From: Telluria antibiotica
GTDB lineage: Bacteria > Pseudomonadota > Gammaproteobacteria > Burkholderiales > Burkholderiaceae_D
Direction of reading: 5' to 3'
DNA: 64,000 nt
Assembly (NCBI RefSeq): GCF_011682055.1
Contig: NZ_JAAQOM010000025.1
Coordinates: forward strand, 26,709-90,708
The translations under genes and the position numbers were made by a program. Below, one piece after another: positions 45,601 to 52,235 of this stretch. How positions within the stretch are numbered: the first letter of the stretch is position 1; every line of letters begins with the position of its first letter. The notes under the pieces were generated by a model that was not told the origin of the DNA, did not search any database, and worked only from the letters and a program-made list of their open reading frames with translations.

Positions 45601-45640
45601 CCTCACCCACCACAGCCTGTACACGAGCCATGTCGATTGA
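42608..45640 (+). CDS. Secreted double beta-helix (GH55/pectate-lyase-3-like) fused to SMP-30/gluconolactonase-like domain
   Basis: 1010 aa from ATG 42608, preceded by AAGGA. Signal peptide ~1-27 (ALLACASPGEA). Two right-handed beta-helix modules each open with the pectate-lyase-3 motif: AQGDGKTDDSAAIQQAID near residue 50 and ALGDGRADDTAAIQKAID near 390. A pair of such modules is the plan of GH55 beta-1,3-glucanases. Residues ~720-1010 form a beta-propeller ending ALGPDGNVYVANGQVFVYG and LQLVFGGADGRTLFILTHHS, typical of SMP-30/gluconolactonases. It may cleave a glucan-like polymer and open a lactone to gluconate. Exact substrate unknown. Confidence 0.75.
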   Translation: MMKTTRFPLPRALAAAALLACASPGEAASVSAFQTMPDDPHAIVVHAQGDGKTDDSAAIQQAIDAAANKGEGGVVFLPSGRYRITKSILIPLAVRVYGVGATRPVFVLAPKTPGFQQGVANMVIFTGGDQYTVGKVPMPVAGAVGAQHDVRDANSATFYSVLSNVDFEIGDGNPAATGVRMHTAQHSNLSHIDFHIGSGLAGVYQVGNIAYDLKFHGGRYGILAEKTSPAWQFTLVDAAFDGQRDAAIREHEAGLTLDNVDIRDTPIGIDIDRGYGDWLYAKNVRFENVGKAAVVISNEDNVYTQIAFEHASAQNVPTFARFRDSGKTLAGAGRAYEVTELNYGMKLEQLGVPGRFTTVYKTAPLNAKATPRRVLKPLPTTKDWANVRSFGALGDGRADDTAAIQKAIDSRRVVYLPQGFYMVNDTIHMKPDTVIVGLHPGLTQLVLPNGSPMFQGIDTPKALLESARGGAGIVSGIGLATGEVNNRAVALLWRAGEQSLVDDVRIQGGHGTRLYDGTRADPYKKTERWDTTLWWDRQYPSVWVTDGGGGTFTGIWSPSGYAQAGFYVTNTKTPGRVYELSAEHHIRNEIVLDGVENWSFYAPQTEEEVRDGMDSTSLDIRNSKNILFANYHGYRVTRSIKPALTAVRIANSSDIRFRNVHVNGESGFATCDENGCTTYARASKYPYENAIVDVTHDIQVREREFAILDYTGTQASAPAPMGKIEKVADGFYSIAGGAVDAKGKLYFIDRHFKRIHAWSKDRGLEIVRDAPLDPINLAIDRSGNVMVLSHYGQGASVYAFKPDAPPTPEGVTMIKPTAVAARADARVAVPVNFWQNGEFQDQIDPKTYEFTTLAEMFARDVAKPKAQEYVSPDGSLVLPAYRVTRQGPTDHLGYRWSDTLDTHGFTSARVGERVVFTNGSENRTFSGLMGEGGAITDLKPVADRGGESAALGPDGNVYVANGQVFVYGADGKARGRIDVPERPLQLVFGGADGRTLFILTHHSLYTSHVD

Positions 45641-46544
45641 ACGCCTGATCCTCTCCGCCGCGCTGGCGCTGGCCTGCGTCGTCCCTGCATGCGCCGCCGA
45701 ACCCGCGAAGCCCGCGCCGCCCGTCGTCAAGCTGTGGCCCGACGGCGCGCCGGGCTCGGAACAGCGCCGCAACGAACCCGAACGGCTCGTCGACGGCGCG
45801 TATCCCACCAATGTGCACGACCCGTCGCTGACCGTCTTGCGGGCCGACCCGCGCCATGCGAACGGCGCCGCGGTCGTCATCGCTCCCGGCGGCGGGCACT
45901 ACTTGCTCGTCATGGAGAACGAGGGCCTGCTGCCGGCCAGGATGTTGAACCGCATCGGCGTGACGGCGTTCGTGCTGAAGTACCGGCTCGCGCACGGCCC
46001 GGATTCCGCCGGCTACTCCGTCGCACGCGACGGTGCGGCCGACCTGCGCCGCGCCGTGCGCTGGGTGCGCGCGCATGCGGCCGAATATGCCGTCGATCCG
46101 CAGCGCGTGGGCGTCATGGGCTTCTCGGCCGGCGGCGAACTGGTGTCGCTCGTCGCCGACAATCCCGAACCGCCGCAGCGCGGCACGCCCGATGCGGTCG
46201 ACCGCCTGAGCGCGCGCCCGGACTTCCAGGTGCTCGTGTATCCGGGCGACGCGGGCACGCCCGCGCAGGCCGCGGACAAGGCACCGCCCGCGTTCCTCGT
46301 CGCCGGCTCGCGCGATGCGTGCTGCCTGGCGCCGAGCCTCACCTTGTACCAGCAGCTCGTGAAGGCCGGTGTCTCGGCCGAGCTGCACCTGTACGCCGAC
46401 ACGGACCACGCGTTCAACATGGGGCAGCGCGGCGAGCGCGTCTCGTTGCAGCACTGGCCCGATCGCCTGTCCGACTGGCTGTCCGACGGCGGCTGGCTCG
46501 TGCCGCGCAATGGCAGGAAGCCGGAAGGCGTGCCCGCACCATGA
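45630..46544 (+). CDS. Secreted alpha/beta hydrolase (carbohydrate-esterase-like)
   Basis: 304 aa. Signal peptide ~1-22 (ALACVVPACA). Alpha/beta-hydrolase motifs: AAVVIAPGGGHY (oxyanion hole), VGVMGFSAGGEL (nucleophile Ser in GFSAG), LVAGSRDACC (acid region) and YADTDHAFNMG (catalytic His). This resembles xylan acetyl-esterase-like enzymes encoded in polysaccharide operons. Overlaps the fusion enzyme by 11 bases, so co-translated. Probably removes acetyl or other ester groups from the same glycan. Confidence 0.85.
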   Translation: MSIERLILSAALALACVVPACAAEPAKPAPPVVKLWPDGAPGSEQRRNEPERLVDGAYPTNVHDPSLTVLRADPRHANGAAVVIAPGGGHYLLVMENEGLLPARMLNRIGVTAFVLKYRLAHGPDSAGYSVARDGAADLRRAVRWVRAHAAEYAVDPQRVGVMGFSAGGELVSLVADNPEPPQRGTPDAVDRLSARPDFQVLVYPGDAGTPAQAADKAPPAFLVAGSRDACCLAPSLTLYQQLVKAGVSAELHLYADTDHAFNMGQRGERVSLQHWPDRLSDWLSDGGWLVPRNGRKPEGVPAP

Positions 46545-47308
46545 CAGGACGCCGCATCGTGCCGGCCCTGGTAGCGGCAGCCGTGCTGGCCACGCCATCC
46601 GCCCACGCCGACAGCCAGTACAAGCTGCTCGTGCTGGCCATCCCCAACAAATACCACTACGAATACATCCCCGTCGCGCGCGACAGCCTGGAACGGCTGG
46701 CCAAGCTGCACGCGTTCGAGTTCACGTACACGAACAAGACCGAGGCGTTCGACGGCGACCTGGCGCAGTACGCGGCCGTCGTCTTCCTCAACACGCCGGG
46801 CGAAGAGCTGAACGCGGCGCAGCGCGCGCACTTCGAAGCGTATATGCGCGGTGGCGGCAACGCCGTCGTCGTGCACCGCGCCGCGATCACGCCGCCGAAC
46901 GGGTGGGTGTGGTACGAGAAGCTCGTGGGCCGCTCCTTCAAGATTCACCCGTTCCTGCAGACGGCCGCCGTCGACGTCGTCGACCGGGGCTTTCCCGCGA
47001 CGTTCGGCATCCCGCCGCGCTGGATCTGGAGCGACGAGTGGTACGAGACGACGAACCCGTACAACGTCGCCATCCACCCCGTGCTGAACGTGGACGAATC
47101 GAGCTACGACCCCACGCGCATCTGGCCGGGCCAGGTCGCGACGGGCATGGGCCGCGACCACCCCGTCTCCTGGTATCACCGCCATGAACAGGGCCGCGTG
47201 TTCGTCACGCTGCTCGGTCACAACGTCGAGATGTACCGCGACCCGCAATACCTGGCCCACCTGATGGGCGGCATCTGGTGGGCTGCGACGGGCAAGGGGC
47301 AGCGCTGA
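46541..47308 (+). CDS. ThuA-domain secreted protein
   Basis: 255 aa from ATG 46541, overlapping the esterase stop (ATGA). Signal peptide ~1-23 (AVLATPSAHA). The glutamine-amidotransferase-like ThuA fold is marked by AAVVFLNTPGEELNAAQRAHF, YMRGGGNAVVVHRA, and the C-terminal HPVSWYHRHEQGRVFVTLLGHN. ThuA domains occur in secreted sugar-processing enzymes; activity is not settled. Last gene of the gluconate operon; the next gene abuts it from the opposite strand. Confidence 0.85.
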   Translation: MTGRRIVPALVAAAVLATPSAHADSQYKLLVLAIPNKYHYEYIPVARDSLERLAKLHAFEFTYTNKTEAFDGDLAQYAAVVFLNTPGEELNAAQRAHFEAYMRGGGNAVVVHRAAITPPNGWVWYEKLVGRSFKIHPFLQTAAVDVVDRGFPATFGIPPRWIWSDEWYETTNPYNVAIHPVLNVDESSYDPTRIWPGQVATGMGRDHPVSWYHRHEQGRVFVTLLGHNVEMYRDPQYLAHLMGGIWWAATGKGQR

Positions 47309-48166
47309 CTAGCGCCGCGCCCTGCGCGCCCTGTGGTGCACCAGCGCGAGCAGGCCGATCGCGACGAGGCCCGCCGACAGCGGCTCGGGGATCGGTATCG
47401 TCGCGCCGGTCAAGGTGAACGCCTGGTTGAACGTGGGTGCCGGGGTGCCGCCCACGATGTCGGTGCCGACCCGCAGCCAGTCGGGCGCGATGTTCCCGTT
47501 CCTGATCCACGATTGCAGGTCGGGGGAGAACGGTGTGCCCGGTGGGACGATCGGGCGCGGGGTGGACAACCAGAGGAAATTCCCGCCCGTGACCGCGACC
47601 TGCGGCACGAAGAAATAATGGTCGGGCGCGAGATCGAACGGCGTGGCGAAATCGACGGTGAACTGGACCTCGGTGCCGGTCACGGGGCCCTCCCCGCCCG
47701 TCGTCTGGCCGGGCAGCGGATTGATGCCGTTCACGACGGAGTTCAGGGCGGTGAAGCCCGTTGCCAGCACGCTGGTCGTAAAGGTCAGACCCGATGCACT
47801 GAGCGCGCGCGTATCGAAGGCGACGTCCGACGGCGAGTTGGTACGGGTCGGGACGTGACCCGACGGCGGCGTGCTGGAATCCTTCGGGAACACGCGATAG
47901 ATTTCCACCTGGACGTCGGTGACGGACGACAGCGGCACGTCGTTGGTGAGCAGGCCGGTGAACGTCGCGTGCGTGATGTTCGTGTGCTGTGCAATGATGA
48001 AGTCGTCGGCCGTCTCCGTTTCCGACGCCCCCGGCCGGGACAACGCGGCCATGCGGCCGTCCACGACACCGGTGGAAAAGACATACGGGCCGGCGTGCGC
48101 GACGGCGCAATGGAACATCAGGCCGGCACCAATGAGTTTCAGAGCTTTCGTTCCGATATTCATCAT
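47309..48166 (-). CDS. PEP-CTERM sorting-domain exoprotein
   Basis: 285 aa; start MMNIGTKAL after AAAGGAG. Signal peptide ~1-25 (HCAVAHA). The C-terminus is a PEP-CTERM tripartite signal: IPEP, a hydrophobic helix (LSAGLVAIGLLALV) and an Arg-rich tail (HHRARRARR). Such proteins are processed by exosortase and exported with exopolysaccharide. The mature part is a beta-rich domain of unknown function. No exosortase lies in the window. Confidence 0.88.
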   Translation of the reverse strand: MMNIGTKALKLIGAGLMFHCAVAHAGPYVFSTGVVDGRMAALSRPGASETETADDFIIAQHTNITHATFTGLLTNDVPLSSVTDVQVEIYRVFPKDSSTPPSGHVPTRTNSPSDVAFDTRALSASGLTFTTSVLATGFTALNSVVNGINPLPGQTTGGEGPVTGTEVQFTVDFATPFDLAPDHYFFVPQVAVTGGNFLWLSTPRPIVPPGTPFSPDLQSWIRNGNIAPDWLRVGTDIVGGTPAPTFNQAFTLTGATIPIPEPLSAGLVAIGLLALVHHRARRARR

Positions 48167-48336
48167 CGACTCCTTTCGTTCGGACTGAAAAAGTGTGCCT
48201 CTTTTTCAAGCATCGTTCGTGCCATCGGCACCCGTAGCCCGTCATGCGTGCTGGCTAGGCACGCGGTCGCTCGCTGTTCCGTAAATTTTGTCGACAGCGT
48301 GCCCGACCATGCCGGCCGGCACGCCTGTGAAACGGC

Positions 48337-50739
48337 TCAGCGCGTCGGCAGGTCGCGCGCATGCGTGCCCCAGCCCGCCGCCTCCGGCTGCGGCGCGAGC
48401 GTGTAGCCGAGCGTGCCACCCGCCTGCAGCTGTTCCCAGTCGAGCCACACGCGCGACAGGGGCTTGCCCGCCCAGTTCACCGCGTGCACGAAGCGGCGCT
48501 CGCCGGGATTGGCCTCGGGCGCGTCGATGCGCAGCACGCGGCCCTGCGGCAGATCGATTTCCGCATGCGCGAAACGGGGCGCGTGCAGCAGGAAACGGCC
48601 GCTGCCCGGCGTGTCGGGATACAGGCCCAATGCGCTGAACAGATACCAGGCCGACATCGTGCCCAGGTCGTCGTTGCCGGTGACGCCGCTGGGACCGTTG
48701 CCGAACAGCGTTTCCGCCGCGCGCAGCACGGTCGTCGTCTTCCACGGCTGGCCCAGCAACGTGTAGACCCACGGTGCGTGCAGGTCCGGCTCGTTGTTCG
48801 GGTTGTAGCGGAACTGGCTGTAATAGCTGTACGGTCCCACGACCCACGACTTGCGCACGGCCTGCGGGTCGCTTGCGAGCGCGTCGTAGTCGAAGAACAG
48901 GTCGAGGCGGTGCAGCGCCTGCGCGGGGCCGCCCATCGCGGCGGCGAGGCCCGGGATGTCCTGGCGCACGAGCCACTGATATTGCCACGCCGTGCCTTCG
49001 TGGAAGCCACGCTCGCTGCGCGGATCGTAGCCGCCGCCGACGTCGGCGAACCAGCTGCCGTCCTGCACGCGCGGGCGCGGGAAGCCCCGCAGGCCGGTCG
49101 CCGTGTCGACCACGCTCGCGTCCCACACGTTACGCCAGTTGAGGGCGCGCTGGCCCAGCACGCGCGCATCGTCGGCATGGCCCAGCGCCTTCGCCATCGC
49201 GGCCAGCGCGCTGTCGGACAACGAGTATTCCAGCGTGGCCGACGCGCCATGGTGCGGATCGATGTCCATGCCTTTCGCGACGAACGCGCGGTCGTACTGC
49301 ACGAAGCCCTGGCGCAGATAGCCCGGGTTGCCCGCGCGGCCCTGGGCGCGGATGCGCTGCGGCGGCACGCCGAACGCGTTCTCGCGCAACGCGGCATACG
49401 CCTCGCGCTCGCGGCCTTTCAGCGCGCCATAGCGCCACAGGTCGACGAGGAACGGCGTGACGGGATCGCCCGTCATCACGTTCGTCTCGAAGTTCGCGTA
49501 GCCCCAGCGCGGCAGCCAGCCGCCCTGTTCGCGGATCTTCAGCACGGAGTTCGCGATGTCGCGCGCGCGCTGCGGGCGCAGCAGCGCAAGGAGCTGGTTC
49601 TGCGCGCGGTAGGTGTCCCACAGCGAGAAGAATTCGTAATACGTCCAGTCCTTCGCCGTGTGGATCGCGTCGTCGTAGCCGCGGTAGCGGCCGTCCGCGT
49701 CGTTGCCCGTCAGCGGCTGCAGCAGCGCGTGGTACAGCGCCGTGTAGAACACCGTGCGGTCGTCCCGGCTGCCGCCGTCGATGCGGACACTCGCCAGTTC
49801 GCGCTGCCACGCCGCCTGCGCCGTCTCGCGCATCGCATCGAACGCGAGCGGCCGGCTGCCCGCCATGCCTTCCGCCTGCAGGTTCGCGCGCGCACCGTCG
49901 GCATCCACGTGCGAGATCGCGCTGACCGCCGTGACGGCCCGTCCGCGCTTCAAGTCGAACGTCAGCCACGCGCCATGCGGGCGGCTGTCGCCCTGCTGGC
50001 TGGGGCCTTGCGCATTCGGCCAGCCGCCGCGGTCGTCCCAGATGCCGTGGGCGACGAACGGCTGGTCGAACACGATGCGGAACCACGTCGTGTACTGCGC
50101 GCCGCCGCAGAAGCTTTTCGTCGTGATGCGGCCTTCCACGCTGCGATCGTCCACGATCCGCAGCTCGCTGCCGACGACCGAATGGCGCTCGTTGGCCTGC
50201 CCCACGTTGAGCAGCACATGGCCCGTGTCGGCACCGGCTGCGAACGTGTAGCGCTCGGCCGCGGCGCGGGTCAGCGCCGTCGTCTCGGCCGTGATGCCGC
50301 CGTAGCTCGTCAGCCGCACCTTGTAATAGCCGGCCTGCCCGACTTCGCCGTCGTGCGTGTAGCCGGCCGCATAGCGCTTGTAGTCGAAGCTGTCCGACTT
50401 CGCGGTGTCGAAATCGCCGCCGGGGCCGATGCGCCCCGTGACCGGCAGCACTTGCAGCTGCCCGCCCTGTTCCCAGCAGCCCGCGCCGGACAGGTACGAG
50501 TGGCCGAAGCCGCGGATGCGTGTGTCGCTGTAGCGCCAGCCAGCGTAATGCTCGCCCGTCGGACCGACCTGGATCATGCCGAACGGCGCCGACGCGCCGG
50601 GGAACGTGTTGCCTTCGTCCTGCGTGCCGATGAACGTGTTGACGGGCGTGGCATCGAGCTTGGGCGCCGACTGCGCCGCCAGCGGCAGCATGAGCGCCGC
50701 AAGCAGCGCGGCCAGGAACGGGGTTGGGAAACCGGTCAT
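48337..50739 (-). CDS. GH92 alpha-1,2-mannosidase
   Basis: 800 aa from ATG 50739 (MTGFPTPFLAAL) with AAGGGG upstream. Signal peptide ~1-25. GH92 hallmarks: VNTFIGTQDEGNTFPGASAP at the mature start, GFGHSYLSGAG, WDTYRAQNQLL, EGTAWQYQWLVRQD and the catalytic-region GNDDLGTMSAWYLFSALGLY. Ca2+-dependent exo-alpha-mannosidase of bacterial mannan/N-glycan degradation. It lies 13 bases behind GH47 and is last in the operon. Confidence 0.93.
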   Translation of the reverse strand: MTGFPTPFLAALLAALMLPLAAQSAPKLDATPVNTFIGTQDEGNTFPGASAPFGMIQVGPTGEHYAGWRYSDTRIRGFGHSYLSGAGCWEQGGQLQVLPVTGRIGPGGDFDTAKSDSFDYKRYAAGYTHDGEVGQAGYYKVRLTSYGGITAETTALTRAAAERYTFAAGADTGHVLLNVGQANERHSVVGSELRIVDDRSVEGRITTKSFCGGAQYTTWFRIVFDQPFVAHGIWDDRGGWPNAQGPSQQGDSRPHGAWLTFDLKRGRAVTAVSAISHVDADGARANLQAEGMAGSRPLAFDAMRETAQAAWQRELASVRIDGGSRDDRTVFYTALYHALLQPLTGNDADGRYRGYDDAIHTAKDWTYYEFFSLWDTYRAQNQLLALLRPQRARDIANSVLKIREQGGWLPRWGYANFETNVMTGDPVTPFLVDLWRYGALKGREREAYAALRENAFGVPPQRIRAQGRAGNPGYLRQGFVQYDRAFVAKGMDIDPHHGASATLEYSLSDSALAAMAKALGHADDARVLGQRALNWRNVWDASVVDTATGLRGFPRPRVQDGSWFADVGGGYDPRSERGFHEGTAWQYQWLVRQDIPGLAAAMGGPAQALHRLDLFFDYDALASDPQAVRKSWVVGPYSYYSQFRYNPNNEPDLHAPWVYTLLGQPWKTTTVLRAAETLFGNGPSGVTGNDDLGTMSAWYLFSALGLYPDTPGSGRFLLHAPRFAHAEIDLPQGRVLRIDAPEANPGERRFVHAVNWAGKPLSRVWLDWEQLQAGGTLGYTLAPQPEAAGWGTHARDLPTR

Positions 50740-50752
50740 GCGCGTTCCCCTT

Positions 50753-52150
50753 TCAATGCGCGGCCGGCAGGCGCAGCGGATGCGCCTCCGTGTTGAACGT
50801 GACGGCATCGAAGTCCAGCGCCTCCTTCGGCGCGAACAGCAGGTAGAAATACTTGAAGGTCTCGGCGAAGACGAAACTCTCCATCGAATCTTCCTGGACC
50901 TTGGTGCGCACGTCCTTCAGCGCCGCGTAGCCGGCGTCCGTGCGGCAGTAGCGTACGAACGCCTCGAAGAATTCGCGACCCATGGCGCGGTAGCGCGCGT
51001 CGCCCGTGTAGTGGTTCAGGTAGTACGCCGATTCGATGATCTCCGGCCGCAGCGCATAGCCCGGCGACGTGATTTTCATGCGCGCATAATCGAGCGCTTC
51101 CGGCTCGACGCCGGCGACGCGCCACATCCGCAGGCCGGATTCCTGCAGCGCCGTTGCGCGCGGCACGTCGCCGCCGAGCGCCAGCAGCGCGGGCATGAAC
51201 GCGTCCAGCGCGCCGTATTGCGTGGCGGTGCGGCGGCCCGTGTTCATGTCGGCGTGGCCGTACCACAGGGCGCCGTCGCGCTTGTCGGCCAGCGACTTGT
51301 TCACGCCCGCGATGCTGTGGTCCCACATCGCCTTGCATTCGGCGTCGCCGAACAGGCGGTAGCACTTGTACAGGTACTCGTAATAGGAGTCGATGCCGCC
51401 GCCGATGTGGGCGTCCGTGTTGACCCACTTGCCCGTCTCCACGTCGATCGCCGAGCCCACGAGGCCATCCTTCGATGCGCGTTGGTACGTTTCCACGAGT
51501 GCGCGTTTGGCCTTGTCGAAGTAGACGGGCTTGCCGGTCAGCTTGCTCAACATGCCGAATTCGAGGACCAGCGTCCCCGTCTCCGCCGGGTTGCTCACCT
51601 TGCCGCTCACCTTCCCCGTCCGCAGGTTGACGTGCGTGTACGGCAGGCCGGTCGGCGACTCGAACACGGGCAGCAGGCGCCGGCCCAGGTCGTCCGCCTT
51701 CGCCAGCAGGCGGTCGTCGCCCGTCAACTGGTAAGCGGAAATCAGGCCGCCCAGCAGGCGGATGGTGATCTCGAAGTTTTGCACTTCCATGTCCTGGTCG
51801 AACGAGAGCTGCGTCGCGATCAGCTCGCGCGCCTCGTCCGCTTCCGTCTTCAGGCCCATGATGACGAGCGTGTCCAGCGCATCGACGGGCGTCATCAACA
51901 GGGAATGCGCATACCAGTCGCGCGGCTTCTTGCTCAAGGGGCTCAGCGCGTCGTGGCCCCAGGCATACTGTTTATACCCTTGCCAGGCATGGCGCATCTC
52001 GTCCTTCACGCGCTGCGCGAGCGCGGCGGACTCGGTGGTGCTGACGGGGCGCAGCGCCGGCGTCGCCGCTTGCGACATCGCGGGCAGCAGCGCGAACAGG
52101 GTGATGCACAGGCCGCGCTGGGCCGCCTTGAATGGGGAAAAACGGGTCAC
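50753..52150 (-). CDS. GH47 alpha-1,2-mannosidase
   Basis: 465 aa from GTG 52150, chosen for AAGGAGA upstream; the frame extends further without support. Signal peptide ~1-28 (LFALLPAMSQA). GH47 blocks: PVDALDTLVIMGL, LRPEIIESAYYLNHYTGD, DSMESFVFAETFKYFYLLF and the C-terminal FNTEAHPL whose Thr-containing loop holds Ca2+ in this family. Inverting alpha-1,2-mannosidase, common in eukaryotic N-glycan processing and rarer in bacteria. Suggests the glycan target is high-mannose. Confidence 0.92.
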   Translation of the reverse strand: MTRFSPFKAAQRGLCITLFALLPAMSQAATPALRPVSTTESAALAQRVKDEMRHAWQGYKQYAWGHDALSPLSKKPRDWYAHSLLMTPVDALDTLVIMGLKTEADEARELIATQLSFDQDMEVQNFEITIRLLGGLISAYQLTGDDRLLAKADDLGRRLLPVFESPTGLPYTHVNLRTGKVSGKVSNPAETGTLVLEFGMLSKLTGKPVYFDKAKRALVETYQRASKDGLVGSAIDVETGKWVNTDAHIGGGIDSYYEYLYKCYRLFGDAECKAMWDHSIAGVNKSLADKRDGALWYGHADMNTGRRTATQYGALDAFMPALLALGGDVPRATALQESGLRMWRVAGVEPEALDYARMKITSPGYALRPEIIESAYYLNHYTGDARYRAMGREFFEAFVRYCRTDAGYAALKDVRTKVQEDSMESFVFAETFKYFYLLFAPKEALDFDAVTFNTEAHPLRLPAAH

Positions 52151-52235
52151 GATATGTCTCCTTGAAATCTTGTCTTCATCACTTTTATAGCAACCGCCTG
52201 CAGCGTCAATCGACATCCACGAAACACTGCGGTTT

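Noticed and set aside
42446..45880. Very long minus-strand open frame (1144 codons) opposite the beta-helix/gluconolactonase gene
   Set aside because: It is antisense to a protein with clear domains. Its own translation is a low-complexity Arg/Ala/Val/His mix expected from high-GC codon bias; no motif or ribosome site.
52151..52216. Upstream extension of the GH47 gene
   Set aside because: Would place 22 polar residues before the signal peptide; AAGGAGA directly precedes GTG 52150.
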